From Niabella beijingensis (GTDB lineage Bacteria > Bacteroidota > Bacteroidia > Chitinophagales > Chitinophagaceae): 64,000 bases of DNA. The first letter of the stretch is position 1, and the number at the start of each line of letters is the position of its first letter. Positions 36,570 through 45,693 of this stretch are shown here, in pieces. The notes beneath the pieces are model-generated. The model was given only the letters and a program-made list of their open reading frames with translations. It was not told the DNA's origin and made no database searches. The translations under genes were made by a program, and so were the position numbers. The stretch covers positions 372,001 through 436,000 of the forward strand of contig NZ_JAIQDI010000002.1 of the NCBI RefSeq assembly GCF_020034665.1, read 5' to 3'.

Positions 36570-37898
36570 TTATAGTTCAGAAATGACAAATAAGTCCAGC
36601 AATCTTTCGTCTTCCACTACGGCTACACCAAATGGTTTTAGTTTTTCGTTGATGGATTTAATGTCGTTGGTATTTGGGGGAATGTTCGGGATTGCTATTT
36701 TCTGTCCCGCAAAATCATTTATAAATGGCGGTTGATGTATGTCTCTATTGGTTTTGTTTACCCATGCAGAAAGGTATTGCAATCCGTTTTCGGGCTTGTC
36801 GGAAACAAGTGTTGTTTTCCCAATAATCTTAATGGCATGGCATTTTGTATTACGCTTTTCCATGCGCCCGTTTATACCGAAATAAAAATTAAGGTCTGCC
36901 TGTATTTTTTGCGATGCGTATTTTAATGCGGATAATGGTGCAATCCATTCGTAGCAATACAAATCATGCAAAAATCTTTTCTCTGCTATGTATGGGGCTT
37001 CTTGTGTTTCTAATTTCACCCTGTTGTTGGGCAAAGTGTCTAAGGCTTTAAAAGCAAGTGAATAGATAGTTTGAATTGTGGCATTCGTAGCGATTGTCCG
37101 AAAGGTGCTATCTGCTTCATTAACTCTTGGCTTGGTAACATTTGAAGATATGCCGTCTATACTTGTTGTAATGATGCTGCGATTAAGAAAAAAACTCTCA
37201 TTAGCACCGTTGTTATTTAGCAATAGCGGTTGAGTTCTGTCGTATGTTAGGTTATCTTGCTTTTGTTTTATAGTGCTTTGCTGTCCAGCCAAAGCCAATG
37301 TTATATTTTCCTTTGTAACATCGGACGAATACGTAAAGGCATATACCTTTCCTGATTGGTCAATCCATACCTCATGCGGCAGCATGGTATAAGGAAAGAT
37401 GGATTTATAAACCGTGTCTTCAACAACGGAAAAAAGGTTGAGTGATGATAATATGCTGTTCCTTTTCAAAAAGCCTAAGATGTCTTTTGTTTTTTGGTCG
37501 GTAATTGGCAATATGACTGCATCTTTTTTTATCTCCTTTTCTAATTGGTGCAGTCTTGGCAAAGCTGCGACACAGGTTCCGCACCACGTACTCCAAAAAT
37601 CCAGTATTATCAGCTTGCCTTTGTAATCGGCAAGGGTAACGGTCTGCTTGCCCTGCGGGTGGTTTACTACCTGCAAAGGGGCATTCCAAAGCGCATCGGG
37701 AATTTGGTCGCCTATGGCAAGTGCTTTTGATTGTTGGGATAAAGATGCCGGGGCAGGTGTCTGTGCCAACACCCGTTGCCCGGCTACTAAACCTATGAAA
37801 CAAAAAAGAATTATAAAACACCTGCCGCCCGTTACCAGTATCGGGCATTGGCAGGCTATAAAAGATATTATCCTGTTACGAATTGGTTTATTCGCCAT
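36570..37898 (-). CDS. TlpA-like thioredoxin with C-terminal extension
   Basis: This 442-residue protein has an N-terminal membrane/signal segment (about 26-45) and a thioredoxin/AhpC-TSA domain (about 60-200) with active site WCGTC (C106, C109). The long C-terminus (about 235-442) is reminiscent of the soil-protein family TIGR03435/DUF3738: the NFYFGINGRMEKR stretch and the final EKLKPFGVAVVEDERLLDLF. It should act in the periplasm as a disulfide reductase. It is first gene of the TlpA-SusC-SusD operon, so it probably keeps a substrate or the small two-Cys protein in the right redox state. That link is inferred. Confidence 0.75.
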   Translation of the reverse strand: MANKPIRNRIISFIACQCPILVTGGRCFIILFCFIGLVAGQRVLAQTPAPASLSQQSKALAIGDQIPDALWNAPLQVVNHPQGKQTVTLADYKGKLIILDFWSTWCGTCVAALPRLHQLEKEIKKDAVILPITDQKTKDILGFLKRNSILSSLNLFSVVEDTVYKSIFPYTMLPHEVWIDQSGKVYAFTYSSDVTKENITLALAGQQSTIKQKQDNLTYDRTQPLLLNNNGANESFFLNRSIITTSIDGISSNVTKPRVNEADSTFRTIATNATIQTIYSLAFKALDTLPNNRVKLETQEAPYIAEKRFLHDLYCYEWIAPLSALKYASQKIQADLNFYFGINGRMEKRNTKCHAIKIIGKTTLVSDKPENGLQYLSAWVNKTNRDIHQPPFINDFAGQKIAIPNIPPNTNDIKSINEKLKPFGVAVVEDERLLDLFVISEL

Positions 37899-38209
37899 TG
37901 GTCATTTACGTTAAGGTTATGGAAAAAGTAAAATGCTTCGTGTATGATTGCTGAATTGCTACACGGGCTTTTTTATAATGACACGTAGGCTAAACTTTTT
38001 TGAGAAGAACAACACGATACATTCTGCCAATTTTATTAAAGATTGGAGAAAATATTTATTATCATTGTTTGTAAATCTTCTCATAATGAGGTAATGGATT
38101 TTCCGCTCAATATCGTTAGATAGCACGGCCTACAAAAGAATTTTTAGTTGTCTTTTATGTATTTTTGGTTGTCTTTTATTACATTTACGCTATCAAATGC
38201 AGTAGAAAT
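37899..38209. other. 311-nt divergent intergenic region
   Basis: This gap separates the divergent TlpA gene and XRE operon. It holds an 11-codon frame (ATG 37919 to stop 37952, two Cys codons). A hairpin CGTGTA / TACACG (37939-37944, 37960-37965) is followed by T6 (37969-37974). A pair of direct repeats at 38147-38179 completes it. The hairpin plus T-run is terminator-like on the plus strand, but no larger plus-strand gene precedes it. Nothing else is recognisable. Confidence 0.35.
38147..38179 (+). repeat. Two 12-bp direct repeats before the XRE operon
   Basis: GTTGTCTTTTAT occurs perfectly at 38147-38158 and 38168-38179, with a 21-nt period (two helical turns). It is 31 nt upstream of the first XRE start codon and adjoins TACATTTA (38180-38187), a -7-like sequence. 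Tandem half-sites of this kind suit autoregulation by the XRE proteins. Confidence 0.5.
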
Positions 38210-38632
38210 ATGGAAGAGAAAGAAAATGTAGAGGTTCTCGAAACATTGGAAGAGAACCATCAGGGTAGAAATGCGCAGCGCATACGCATTTATTTGGGTA
38301 TCAAACAGGAGGTTCTTGCCAGCGAATTGGGGTTATCTCAACCGCAGGTATCAGAAATTGAGCGGCAAGCTGTTATTGAACCGGAGGTTTTAAACAGGAT
38401 AGCCATTGTCTTGGGCGTTACGCCTGACCTGATTAAAAAGTTTGATGTTGAAAGAGCAATCTACAATATCAATAGCTATAAAGACACAACAATTAACGGC
38501 AATAATAATGGTAGTGGTACTGCTCATCAAAGCATCAACCCATTAGATAAAGTGGTTGAATTATACGAACGCTTATTGCAAAGTGAGCGTGAGAAATTAG
38601 AATTATTTTTGAGCCACAAAAATCAACAGTAA
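38210..38632 (+). CDS. XRE-family regulator 1
   Basis: The product has 140 residues from ATG 38210; the earlier ATG at 38165 lies inside the direct repeats, so it was not used. Residues about 20-80 hold a Cro/C1 HTH (EVLASELGLSQPQVSEIERQ). A low-complexity Asn/Gly linker (NGNNNGSG) and a short C-terminal helix with LYERLLQSEREK follow. It is cytoplasmic. It is in operon with a paralogue 11 nt downstream and an unknown protein. The adjacent direct repeats suggest autoregulation. Whether it controls the ICE or the cargo is unknown. Confidence 0.75.
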   Translation: MEEKENVEVLETLEENHQGRNAQRIRIYLGIKQEVLASELGLSQPQVSEIERQAVIEPEVLNRIAIVLGVTPDLIKKFDVERAIYNINSYKDTTINGNNNGSGTAHQSINPLDKVVELYERLLQSEREKLELFLSHKNQQ

Positions 38633-38643
38633 CAAAATAAAAT

Positions 38644-39060
38644 ATGGAAAAAGAGAAAGATACCGTGTATATGGAGGGTAATAAGCACATGGGTATAAAA
38701 ATCGGCAGTGCAAGGCGATTGGTTGGTATTACGCAAAAGGATTTGGCAGACCGCATGGGCGTAACCAAACAGGCAGTTTCTAAACTGGAACAAACCGAAA
38801 ATGTAGACGATGAGCGATTGGAAAAAGTGGCTATTGCACTTGGTGTGAGCATTGAGGGTTTAAAGAAATTTGACGTTGGACAGGTGCTTTACCACACTAA
38901 CAATTTTTATGAGAAAGTTGAACCGACAAATGGTGCTATGGTTGGTACTGTAACAATTGAACACAATCATCAATTTTCAATAGAGCAGGCAACAAAGTTG
39001 TTTGAGGAATTATTGAAAATGGAGCGACAGCATTTTCAAAATGCACAAGGCAATAAATAA
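38644..39060 (+). CDS. XRE-family regulator 2 (paralogue)
   Basis: This 138-residue protein has the same plan as the gene before it: HTH at about 18-72 (QKDLADRMGVTKQAVSKLEQ), a middle part and a C-terminal LFEELLKMERQ helix. The two therefore arose by tandem duplication, but have diverged in the recognition helix. That would allow different operators or heterodimers. It sits 10 nt before the unknown gene at 39071. Confidence 0.75.
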   Translation: MEKEKDTVYMEGNKHMGIKIGSARRLVGITQKDLADRMGVTKQAVSKLEQTENVDDERLEKVAIALGVSIEGLKKFDVGQVLYHTNNFYEKVEPTNGAMVGTVTIEHNHQFSIEQATKLFEELLKMERQHFQNAQGNK

Positions 39061-39070
39061 CTAAAGTAAA

Positions 39071-39796
39071 ATGGCAAACGAGCAATTCAACGGTTTACAA
39101 AATACGCCATTCGGCGAGCCGGATAATCGAATAGACTTTAAGGCTGAAGCGAGTACCCGGTACGCTATGGAAAGCGAAAACTTTGTATTTGTAATTACCG
39201 TTGAAGTAAATAAGCACAACCAAATAAGCCCATTCTTTGGCATACAGCCCAAAGCGATTACCAAAATGGGGACGTTTAAGACACACAACTTTAAAAAAAT
39301 TGCTCCACAGGATTGCGAATTGACAATAATGCTTATACCATCCCTTAAACAACCGTTTTGGAATGTAGCAAAAGGTAGTGCGGCGAATAAAAAAGTAGCC
39401 CTTGATATATTTGCATTCTTAGAAAGAGAAGTTGTACCAATTATAAATATCTACGCAAATGACCCTGACCTGTTTGATGCGATAGAGCCATCAGACCTTA
39501 GCGACAAAAATATGATGCACGAAAAGCTGTACGGGATGCACCCGGCTGGTATGCCGAGCCGTACCGCATGGATGCTGGCAATGTACTACGAAAATACCGA
39601 CCTTGCCCGTGCAAAAGCCTTTGCCCGTTACGGACTGGAGAACTTGGGTGCGCCTACTATCAAAATCACACCGGAGATACAAAAGATGTTGGATGAGGGT
39701 TTAGTATATGGAAGTGTTTTTGGGAGCGACCCCGAAGAAGATACCTTTTTTGGGATTGATGATATGAAACGGATTGATAAAATGGAATTGAATTAA
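39071..39796 (+). CDS. Unknown protein of the XRE operon
   Basis: This 241-residue product is unlike any family I can name. It has no signal peptide or membrane helix and is probably cytoplasmic. The N-terminal part is beta-rich (NFVFVITVEVNKHNQ) and the C-terminal part is helical and acidic (EEDTFFGIDD). It is translated with the two XRE genes (10-nt spacing) and ends at a bidirectional terminator. Coupling to two phage-like regulators suggests a product needing tight control, but that is inference. Confidence 0.5.
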   Translation: MANEQFNGLQNTPFGEPDNRIDFKAEASTRYAMESENFVFVITVEVNKHNQISPFFGIQPKAITKMGTFKTHNFKKIAPQDCELTIMLIPSLKQPFWNVAKGSAANKKVALDIFAFLEREVVPIINIYANDPDLFDAIEPSDLSDKNMMHEKLYGMHPAGMPSRTAWMLAMYYENTDLARAKAFARYGLENLGAPTIKITPEIQKMLDEGLVYGSVFGSDPEEDTFFGIDDMKRIDKMELN

Positions 39797-39878
39797 CGCC
39801 AATTTTATAGGCTACTTAAAGAGCCGGGTGACGATGAATTTTAATTATTGGGTAGGCTAAATAGGGCGATGGTTGTTA

Positions 39879-39918
39879 AAAAGTAAAAGCGGATCTGCAA
39901 AGTCCGCTTTTTACTTTT
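39879..39918. terminator. Bidirectional terminator
   Basis: AAAAGTAAAAGCGGA (from 39879) pairs with TCCGCTTTTTACTTTT (to 39918) with a single bulge. It serves the convergent unknown gene and the second RteC gene. Confidence 0.8.
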
Positions 39919-40756
39919 AAGGCTGTTTATCATCTTGTTCGTCCATCTTTTTCATAAGGGCATCCCGGAGGGCGTCAAGAAACTTGGTGCGGTTAATCTT
40001 CCGGTTTCTTATTTCGAGATAGGTATGGTAAAAGTTGCCCAAATCCACATTAAAAACAGTCTCGAAATATTCGGCTATCAGCCGAATATCGGTATTGCCA
40101 TTGTCAAAATCACCATGAGAATGCAGCGAATAAATAAGTTCAATAAGCGCAGCTTTGCTGCCTGTCCAATTAAGCCCGTCAGCAAAAGGCTGTTTTATCA
40201 ATAGCAGTTTATTTACAGAATGAAGCTGGTCTTCGATATAGCACTGTACCAAATCGTTTGCCATTATCTTGGCTACCTTGTAATCGTGGGAGGTAGAAAA
40301 TGTTTGGTCTGATTGGAGATAGTACGTATCTAACCACAGCTTAATATCGTGCTTTCCCCGTAAGAACAGCTTGTCGTCAAGATAGGTATTGTTGCTACGG
40401 TAGTACTTGTAAAAATCAAGATTTTCATCAAAAAACCTTTTTAGCTTTTTCAGCTCTTTATTAAGGTGCTTCCTGATTGGCTTTGCTCCGTAAGGCTTTT
40501 TAGTTTCGATTTTGTAGATGGCATTGTAGTAAATCAGTTTTGCAACGATAACTGGCTTCTGAAATTTGAAAAAACGTATTTCGTCACTTTGGGTTCTAAA
40601 CCCCTTTTGTAAGACCTGTTCCCTAAGTTCTGATAAGGAACTAATGATGAGGTGTATTATAGCCTCCATAAGTTCTACTGAACAATCGGTCTTATTTTCC
40701 AATTCGATGATTGCTGTCTCCAGTTTAAGCAACGCTTCGTTATAATATTTTTCCAT
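39917..40756 (-). CDS. Second RteC-family protein
   Basis: The product has 279 residues from ATG 40756 (MEKYYNEALLKLE), preferred over 40783 because RteC proteins begin at this helix. It shares the family blocks with the 15776 gene: EIRFFKFQKPVIVAKLIYYN, YKYYRSNNTYLDDKLFLRG and TSHDYKVAKIMANDLV. Two RteC proteins on one ICE suggest a second, possibly decayed or captured, regulatory input. It could also mark an older element fused here. It lies 78 nt downstream of the SoxB-like gene on the same strand, so read-through expression is possible. Confidence 0.85.
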   Translation of the reverse strand: MEKYYNEALLKLETAIIELENKTDCSVELMEAIIHLIISSLSELREQVLQKGFRTQSDEIRFFKFQKPVIVAKLIYYNAIYKIETKKPYGAKPIRKHLNKELKKLKRFFDENLDFYKYYRSNNTYLDDKLFLRGKHDIKLWLDTYYLQSDQTFSTSHDYKVAKIMANDLVQCYIEDQLHSVNKLLLIKQPFADGLNWTGSKAALIELIYSLHSHGDFDNGNTDIRLIAEYFETVFNVDLGNFYHTYLEIRNRKINRTKFLDALRDALMKKMDEQDDKQP

Positions 40757-40833
40757 AGCATTTAGATTAACGTTAAAAACCAATATGAGTAAAGTCCCAT
40801 TTCACTATTACTATATGCTCACCTGGACAAATG

Positions 40834-42249
40834 CTATTCTTCTTTAGAAAAGGCTTTTGCACCGTTGTTGGTATCGCTCAAATAATTAATCAGAGCCTGT
40901 ACCGTAGTAGTTTCCAAATCACTTTTATTGCTGCCGTACTTGTCGGGAACACCTTGTTGGGTGATGTAAGCTGTCTTGTACATTTTCTTTTTATCCAATC
41001 GGACGCCTTTATGGTAGATTTCCTCTATTCGGTGACCACAAGGATTTTCAATATGATATTTGACCTCTAACCCGATATGTCTCTTGCAATAGCCGCCCAT
41101 TTGCTGCATCGGGTTAGCAGAAAAGGTGCGCTCAAAGTTTTCTTCAAGCATGTCGATAATTTCCTGTCCGGTCATATCTGCCATAGAAATGACAGGGTTC
41201 ATCGGAACCATATTGTATAAATCCATGATGGAAATGTTGCCTTTATCAATCGGGCTGCCATAACGCCAGCCATTTGAAAAGGCTATCTCAACCCCAGCAG
41301 CTTTGCTGATAGCAGCCAGTAAGAGGTCGTCCATCGAAGATGAAAAGGTAGAATACCTGTGTAATATTTTATCAGTTGTGCCTACAATCTGCTTTTGCAG
41401 AGTTCGGTACGAAGCCATAGCCCCATTTACCAACTGCTCCATTTCCGGATTGCTGTCAATATCTTCGGTAACTTCTATAAGTTTATATTGGTGAGCAATT
41501 TTTCCGCCCTCGATGGTCAGTTTCAGATGACCGACAAAGGACCCGTGGCAACCGCACTGGATGACGATGGTGTCATTTACTTTTACGGGTTCATAAATTC
41601 TATTGTGCGTGTGTGCGCTAAGGCAAACGTCTATGCCGTTGGTCTGCTTCAGCAATTCTAAATCCTGCGGATACCCATTGTGCGAAAGCAGGATAACAAG
41701 CGATGCGCCCAGGTCTTTGACTTCCCTTACATAGCGGTCTATTTCCTTTAAACCATCGGTCACGTAAATACCCTCGGTGAATGGTTTACCCATTGTTTTA
41801 TCAATGATATTGGCGCAGATGCCAATTACAGCTACTTTCTGCCCGCCAACTTCTATCATGGTGTAAGGTTCAAGAAAAAGCGTACCGTTTTCTTTAAACA
41901 CGTTGATGGCTAATACAGGGTAATTCAAATGCTTATCCAAAGCCAACAGGTGTTGGGGCGTATAGGCAAAGTCCCAATGCCCGACCATTGCGCTTAAACC
42001 CAATTTGTTTAAAATGGGAAGTAAAATCTCACCCTTAGAAGATACTACGGGCAGTGTGCCGTGAAAGGTATCGCCACCGTCAAAAAACAGGGTGTTTTCA
42101 CTCTCGTTTTTTATTTGCTCGAAAATAGAAGCAATCTTAGCATATCCTCCAGCCGCTTTTATATATTCTCCATCCTTACCGTAAAATAATTCGGGATGGG
42201 GTTCGAGGTAACCGTGTACGTCATTTATAAATCCGATTGATAATTCCAT
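40834..42249 (-). CDS. SoxB-like metallophosphatase-fold enzyme
   Basis: This 471-residue protein is in the 5'-nucleotidase/SoxB superfamily. Metal-site residues are visible as D10/H12 (NDVHG), D60 (DGGD), H91, H190 (SHNG) and H213/H215 (SAHTHN). The usual GNHEFD is replaced by GHWDFAY (90-96), close to the GHWEFTYG signature of SoxB, the thiosulfohydrolase of the Sox pathway. The C-terminal domain (about 300-460) has NGWRYG, like SoxB. No Sec or Tat signal is visible, unlike classical periplasmic SoxB. It is the last gene of the ten-gene efflux/thiol operon. A plain nucleotidase remains possible. Confidence 0.72.
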   Translation of the reverse strand: MELSIGFINDVHGYLEPHPELFYGKDGEYIKAAGGYAKIASIFEQIKNESENTLFFDGGDTFHGTLPVVSSKGEILLPILNKLGLSAMVGHWDFAYTPQHLLALDKHLNYPVLAINVFKENGTLFLEPYTMIEVGGQKVAVIGICANIIDKTMGKPFTEGIYVTDGLKEIDRYVREVKDLGASLVILLSHNGYPQDLELLKQTNGIDVCLSAHTHNRIYEPVKVNDTIVIQCGCHGSFVGHLKLTIEGGKIAHQYKLIEVTEDIDSNPEMEQLVNGAMASYRTLQKQIVGTTDKILHRYSTFSSSMDDLLLAAISKAAGVEIAFSNGWRYGSPIDKGNISIMDLYNMVPMNPVISMADMTGQEIIDMLEENFERTFSANPMQQMGGYCKRHIGLEVKYHIENPCGHRIEEIYHKGVRLDKKKMYKTAYITQQGVPDKYGSNKSDLETTTVQALINYLSDTNNGAKAFSKEE

Positions 42250-42282
42250 ATTATGAAAATTTAAAAGTTTGTACTTATTGAA

Positions 42283-42741
42283 TTAAGGATGAACTACCGC
42301 CCAGCCCTCGTATTGTCTTAAAATAATTTCTCCGTTACCGCTCGGAACGTAATGCACAAAATCAAACAATTCTTTCTTTTCTATTTTTCGTTCCTCCAGT
42401 GTTTTTGAGCATTGGGCAAATACTACCCCCTTATCTTTTAGCGCAGCAAGTAACTCGTAATAGGCATTTTTTTTCTTGTACATTTCCACACCGTCCGAAA
42501 ATGCAATTACTTCTATATGCAGTTTGCCTTTGAGCCGTTCGTCACTCAATACATTATTGATATTGCGTAGTATGCCTCTTATTTTTTTATCATCTGCTTC
42601 ATTAAGGATATAAAGCGCATCGTAATGTTTCTTATGGGCTTTTGCAGGTTCAAAAATTATCTCTGTTTTCTGTTGTTGAGCCAATACGCTAAAGGAGGTT
42701 AGGCACAATAGCATAAGGAGCAAGCTGTTTAATTTTTTCAT
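42283..42741 (-). CDS. Exported DsrE-like sulfur-transfer protein
   Basis: This 152-residue product has a Sec signal (1-21, SVLAQ). The mature domain follows the DsrE/DsrF-like fold: alternating DALYILNEAD, LHIEVIAFSDGVEM and KDKGVVFAQCSKTL. The single cysteine C111 is at the position used for persulfide transfer in this superfamily. It should be periplasmic. It lies between TlpA and the SoxB-like gene in one operon (19-33 nt spacing), which supports handling of sulfane sulfur outside the cytoplasm. The partner protein is unknown. Confidence 0.75.
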   Translation of the reverse strand: MKKLNSLLLMLLCLTSFSVLAQQQKTEIIFEPAKAHKKHYDALYILNEADDKKIRGILRNINNVLSDERLKGKLHIEVIAFSDGVEMYKKKNAYYELLAALKDKGVVFAQCSKTLEERKIEKKELFDFVHYVPSGNGEIILRQYEGWAVVHP

Positions 42742-42759
42742 GTTTAAGGTTTTAAATTG

Positions 42760-43386
42760 TTATTCATTTATTAATTCTTCCATTTGCTGTACAAATTTTT
42801 CCGATGCGTAATTGGCAAATCCGGTATGATGCAATCTTACTTTCCCGTTTTTATCCAACACAACGGTAGTGGGCAGTGCGCCGGAATAAATTTCTTCCGG
42901 GATGAAGCCACTGGACTGATACATGGGAACTGAAAACTTTTCTTTATCTAAATACGCCTTTCCGGTAGCTGGGTCGTTATCCTGATTGATAGTCAGGAAA
43001 AATACGTTCGGATTGTCTTTGAACTTAGCATAAAGTGCTTCAATAGATGGAAATTCAGCCCGGCATGGCGGACACCACGAAGCCCAAAAATTGATAAATA
43101 CGACCTTGCCTCTTAATGATGAAGTATTTTGAGCACTTCCTTTACCGTCTGAAAAATCAAAATCTGTGTTAACCTGGTTCGCTGCTCCGGCATCTTTTTT
43201 ATCCATACTTGCATTAAAAAGTCCTGTTGCCATTAACTGCCGCAGCATAAATGATTTAGCATCCGGGCTGATAATGAGTATTCCCAAAATAGCTACCATG
43301 ATTATGGTAAACGCATTCTTTTTTATATACCGCCAATATTTATTGGCAGGTGGTTTATTCTTTGAAACCTCTTTATTGTTTAACAT
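42760..43386 (-). CDS. Membrane-anchored TlpA-like thioredoxin
   Basis: This 208-residue protein has one N-terminal transmembrane helix (about 24-41) and a periplasmic thioredoxin domain with FINFWASWCPPCRAEFPS, active site C105/C108. The following FFLTINQDNDPAT and ALPTTVVLDKNGKVRLHHTG match TlpA/ResA reductases, which receive electrons from DsbD/CcdA and reduce specific partners. It is one of three TlpA proteins in this operon. Probable clients are the DsrE-like protein and possibly persulfides. Confidence 0.85.
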   Translation of the reverse strand: MLNNKEVSKNKPPANKYWRYIKKNAFTIIMVAILGILIISPDAKSFMLRQLMATGLFNASMDKKDAGAANQVNTDFDFSDGKGSAQNTSSLRGKVVFINFWASWCPPCRAEFPSIEALYAKFKDNPNVFFLTINQDNDPATGKAYLDKEKFSVPMYQSSGFIPEEIYSGALPTTVVLDKNGKVRLHHTGFANYASEKFVQQMEELINE

Positions 43387-43404
43387 AATTGCCGTTTTTA
43401 TGGA

Positions 43405-43983
<579 letters not shown>

Positions 43984-44000
43984 ATTGAATAATTTTACTG

Positions 44001-45683
44001 TTATCTAATCTTTTTATTCTTGTATTTGTCTATCGCCGATTGAAGAAAGCTGTAATAGCTTTTCGGGTCGTAATCCGCTCCGATGGGATTTACCAATATT
44101 TCTTCGCTGGCAGGGTCTAAAAGCACATAGTAAGGCTGTGAATTGGAGTTGTATTTACTTGCCTGAAAATCGCTCCATTTATTACCTATACTGCGGATAT
44201 TTTTGCCACTGAATGCCGATACAAATTGTTCTGATTGTGGCAAGGCTGTTTTGTCGTCAACATATAGCTGTATAATGACGAGTTCTTCGTTCAATAGTCT
44301 TAGCACGTCTTTATCAGACCATACCGAGGCTTCCATCTTGCGGCAGTTCACACAGGCGTGTCCTGTAAAATCGAGCATCACGGGCTTACCTGCTTCTTTC
44401 GCATATTCCAACCCCTGGTCATAATCAAAGAATACATTGAGGTTTAGTGGAGCATGGAATATGTCGCCATATTTTCGTGGTTCGTTGTGCGTGGATTGCT
44501 TTGCCAGCGTGCCGCCCAAAGAAGATGTGTACAAATCAAAATCCTGCGTTGCCTGCGGAGGCAAAAACGCTGAAATGGATTTGAGGGGTGCGCCCCACAG
44601 CCCCGGAACCATGTATAGGGTAAAGGCGAGTACCACCATTGACAGCACCATTCTTGGCAGGCTTATATTTATCGCAGGGCTGTCGCCGGGAAAGCGCAGC
44701 TTACCCAATAAGTAAAAGCCTAAATAACCGAAAATGATAATCCACAGTGCTAAAAATACCTCCCTGTCAAACCAATTCCAATGATAGGCAAGGTCAACAT
44801 TACTTAAAAACTTTAATGCAAGAGCCAGTTCCAAAAAGCCGAGCGTAATCTTTACGCTGTTGAGCCAGCCACCCGAAGACGGCAGACTTTTTAAAAGGCT
44901 TGGGAACATAGCAAAGAGCGTAAACGGGATTGCCAATGCCAGCGCAAATCCGAGCATCCCAATAGCGGGACCTAAAAGCTCACCCATTGTAGCAGCCTGC
45001 ACCAGCAAGGTTCCGATAATCGGACCCGTGCAGGAAAACGACACGACCGCTAATGTTGCTGCCATAAAGAATAGCCCCAACAATCCGCCACGGTCTGCCT
45101 TACTGTCTAATTTATTGGCAAGTGAGGCAGGTAATGAGATTTCAAAAGCACCGAAAAATGAAAAGGCGAATACGACTAAAAGCAGGAAGAAAGCGAAATT
45201 AAATATTCCGTTTGTGGACAGGCTATTGAGCGCATCAGCGCCGAAAATTACTGTAATCAGGATGCCCAATAATACATAAATAAGTATAATGGACAACCCG
45301 TATATCATAGCCTGCATGACCGCTTTACCTTTGGTGTGTGCGCTTTTGGTAAAGAAACTTACAGTCAAGGGCAGCATCGGGAAAATGCAAGGCATTAGCA
45401 ATGCTGCAAACCCGCCGATGAAACCCGCAATGAATATTGCCCATAATGAACTCTTATCGGCTGGGGCATCCTTTTTTTGTATTGCTGCCCCATCTTCATT
45501 TACAACCGAAGTTTGCGGATCTGCGGATGCTGCAAGACTGTCCTGCTGGTCAGGTGGCTGCTCCGTAATGTCCGTAAACTCCACATCATCAAACGATACA
45601 AGGCTGTCAGTCTGCGCATGGGCAGTAACAGCCATCAATCCGGTAAGGATTAGTATCGTAAGTATTTTTGTTATTAATCTCAT
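44001..45683 (-). CDS. dsbD: DsbD-like thiol:disulfide interchange protein
   Basis: This 560-residue protein has a signal (1-23), a short linker, a CcdA-type transmembrane domain (about 78-350) with redox cysteines C99 (LMPCIFP) and C218 (FSCTGP), and a C-terminal thioredoxin-like domain with HACVNC (C444, C447). It moves electrons from cytoplasmic thioredoxin across the inner membrane to periplasmic partners. The N-terminal DsbD alpha domain is absent here and encoded by the next gene instead (45694). It is surrounded by three TlpA genes, its likely acceptors. Confidence 0.92.
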   Translation of the reverse strand: MRLITKILTILILTGLMAVTAHAQTDSLVSFDDVEFTDITEQPPDQQDSLAASADPQTSVVNEDGAAIQKKDAPADKSSLWAIFIAGFIGGFAALLMPCIFPMLPLTVSFFTKSAHTKGKAVMQAMIYGLSIILIYVLLGILITVIFGADALNSLSTNGIFNFAFFLLLVVFAFSFFGAFEISLPASLANKLDSKADRGGLLGLFFMAATLAVVSFSCTGPIIGTLLVQAATMGELLGPAIGMLGFALALAIPFTLFAMFPSLLKSLPSSGGWLNSVKITLGFLELALALKFLSNVDLAYHWNWFDREVFLALWIIIFGYLGFYLLGKLRFPGDSPAINISLPRMVLSMVVLAFTLYMVPGLWGAPLKSISAFLPPQATQDFDLYTSSLGGTLAKQSTHNEPRKYGDIFHAPLNLNVFFDYDQGLEYAKEAGKPVMLDFTGHACVNCRKMEASVWSDKDVLRLLNEELVIIQLYVDDKTALPQSEQFVSAFSGKNIRSIGNKWSDFQASKYNSNSQPYYVLLDPASEEILVNPIGADYDPKSYYSFLQSAIDKYKNKKIR

Positions 45684-45693
45684 AGTTCATTCT

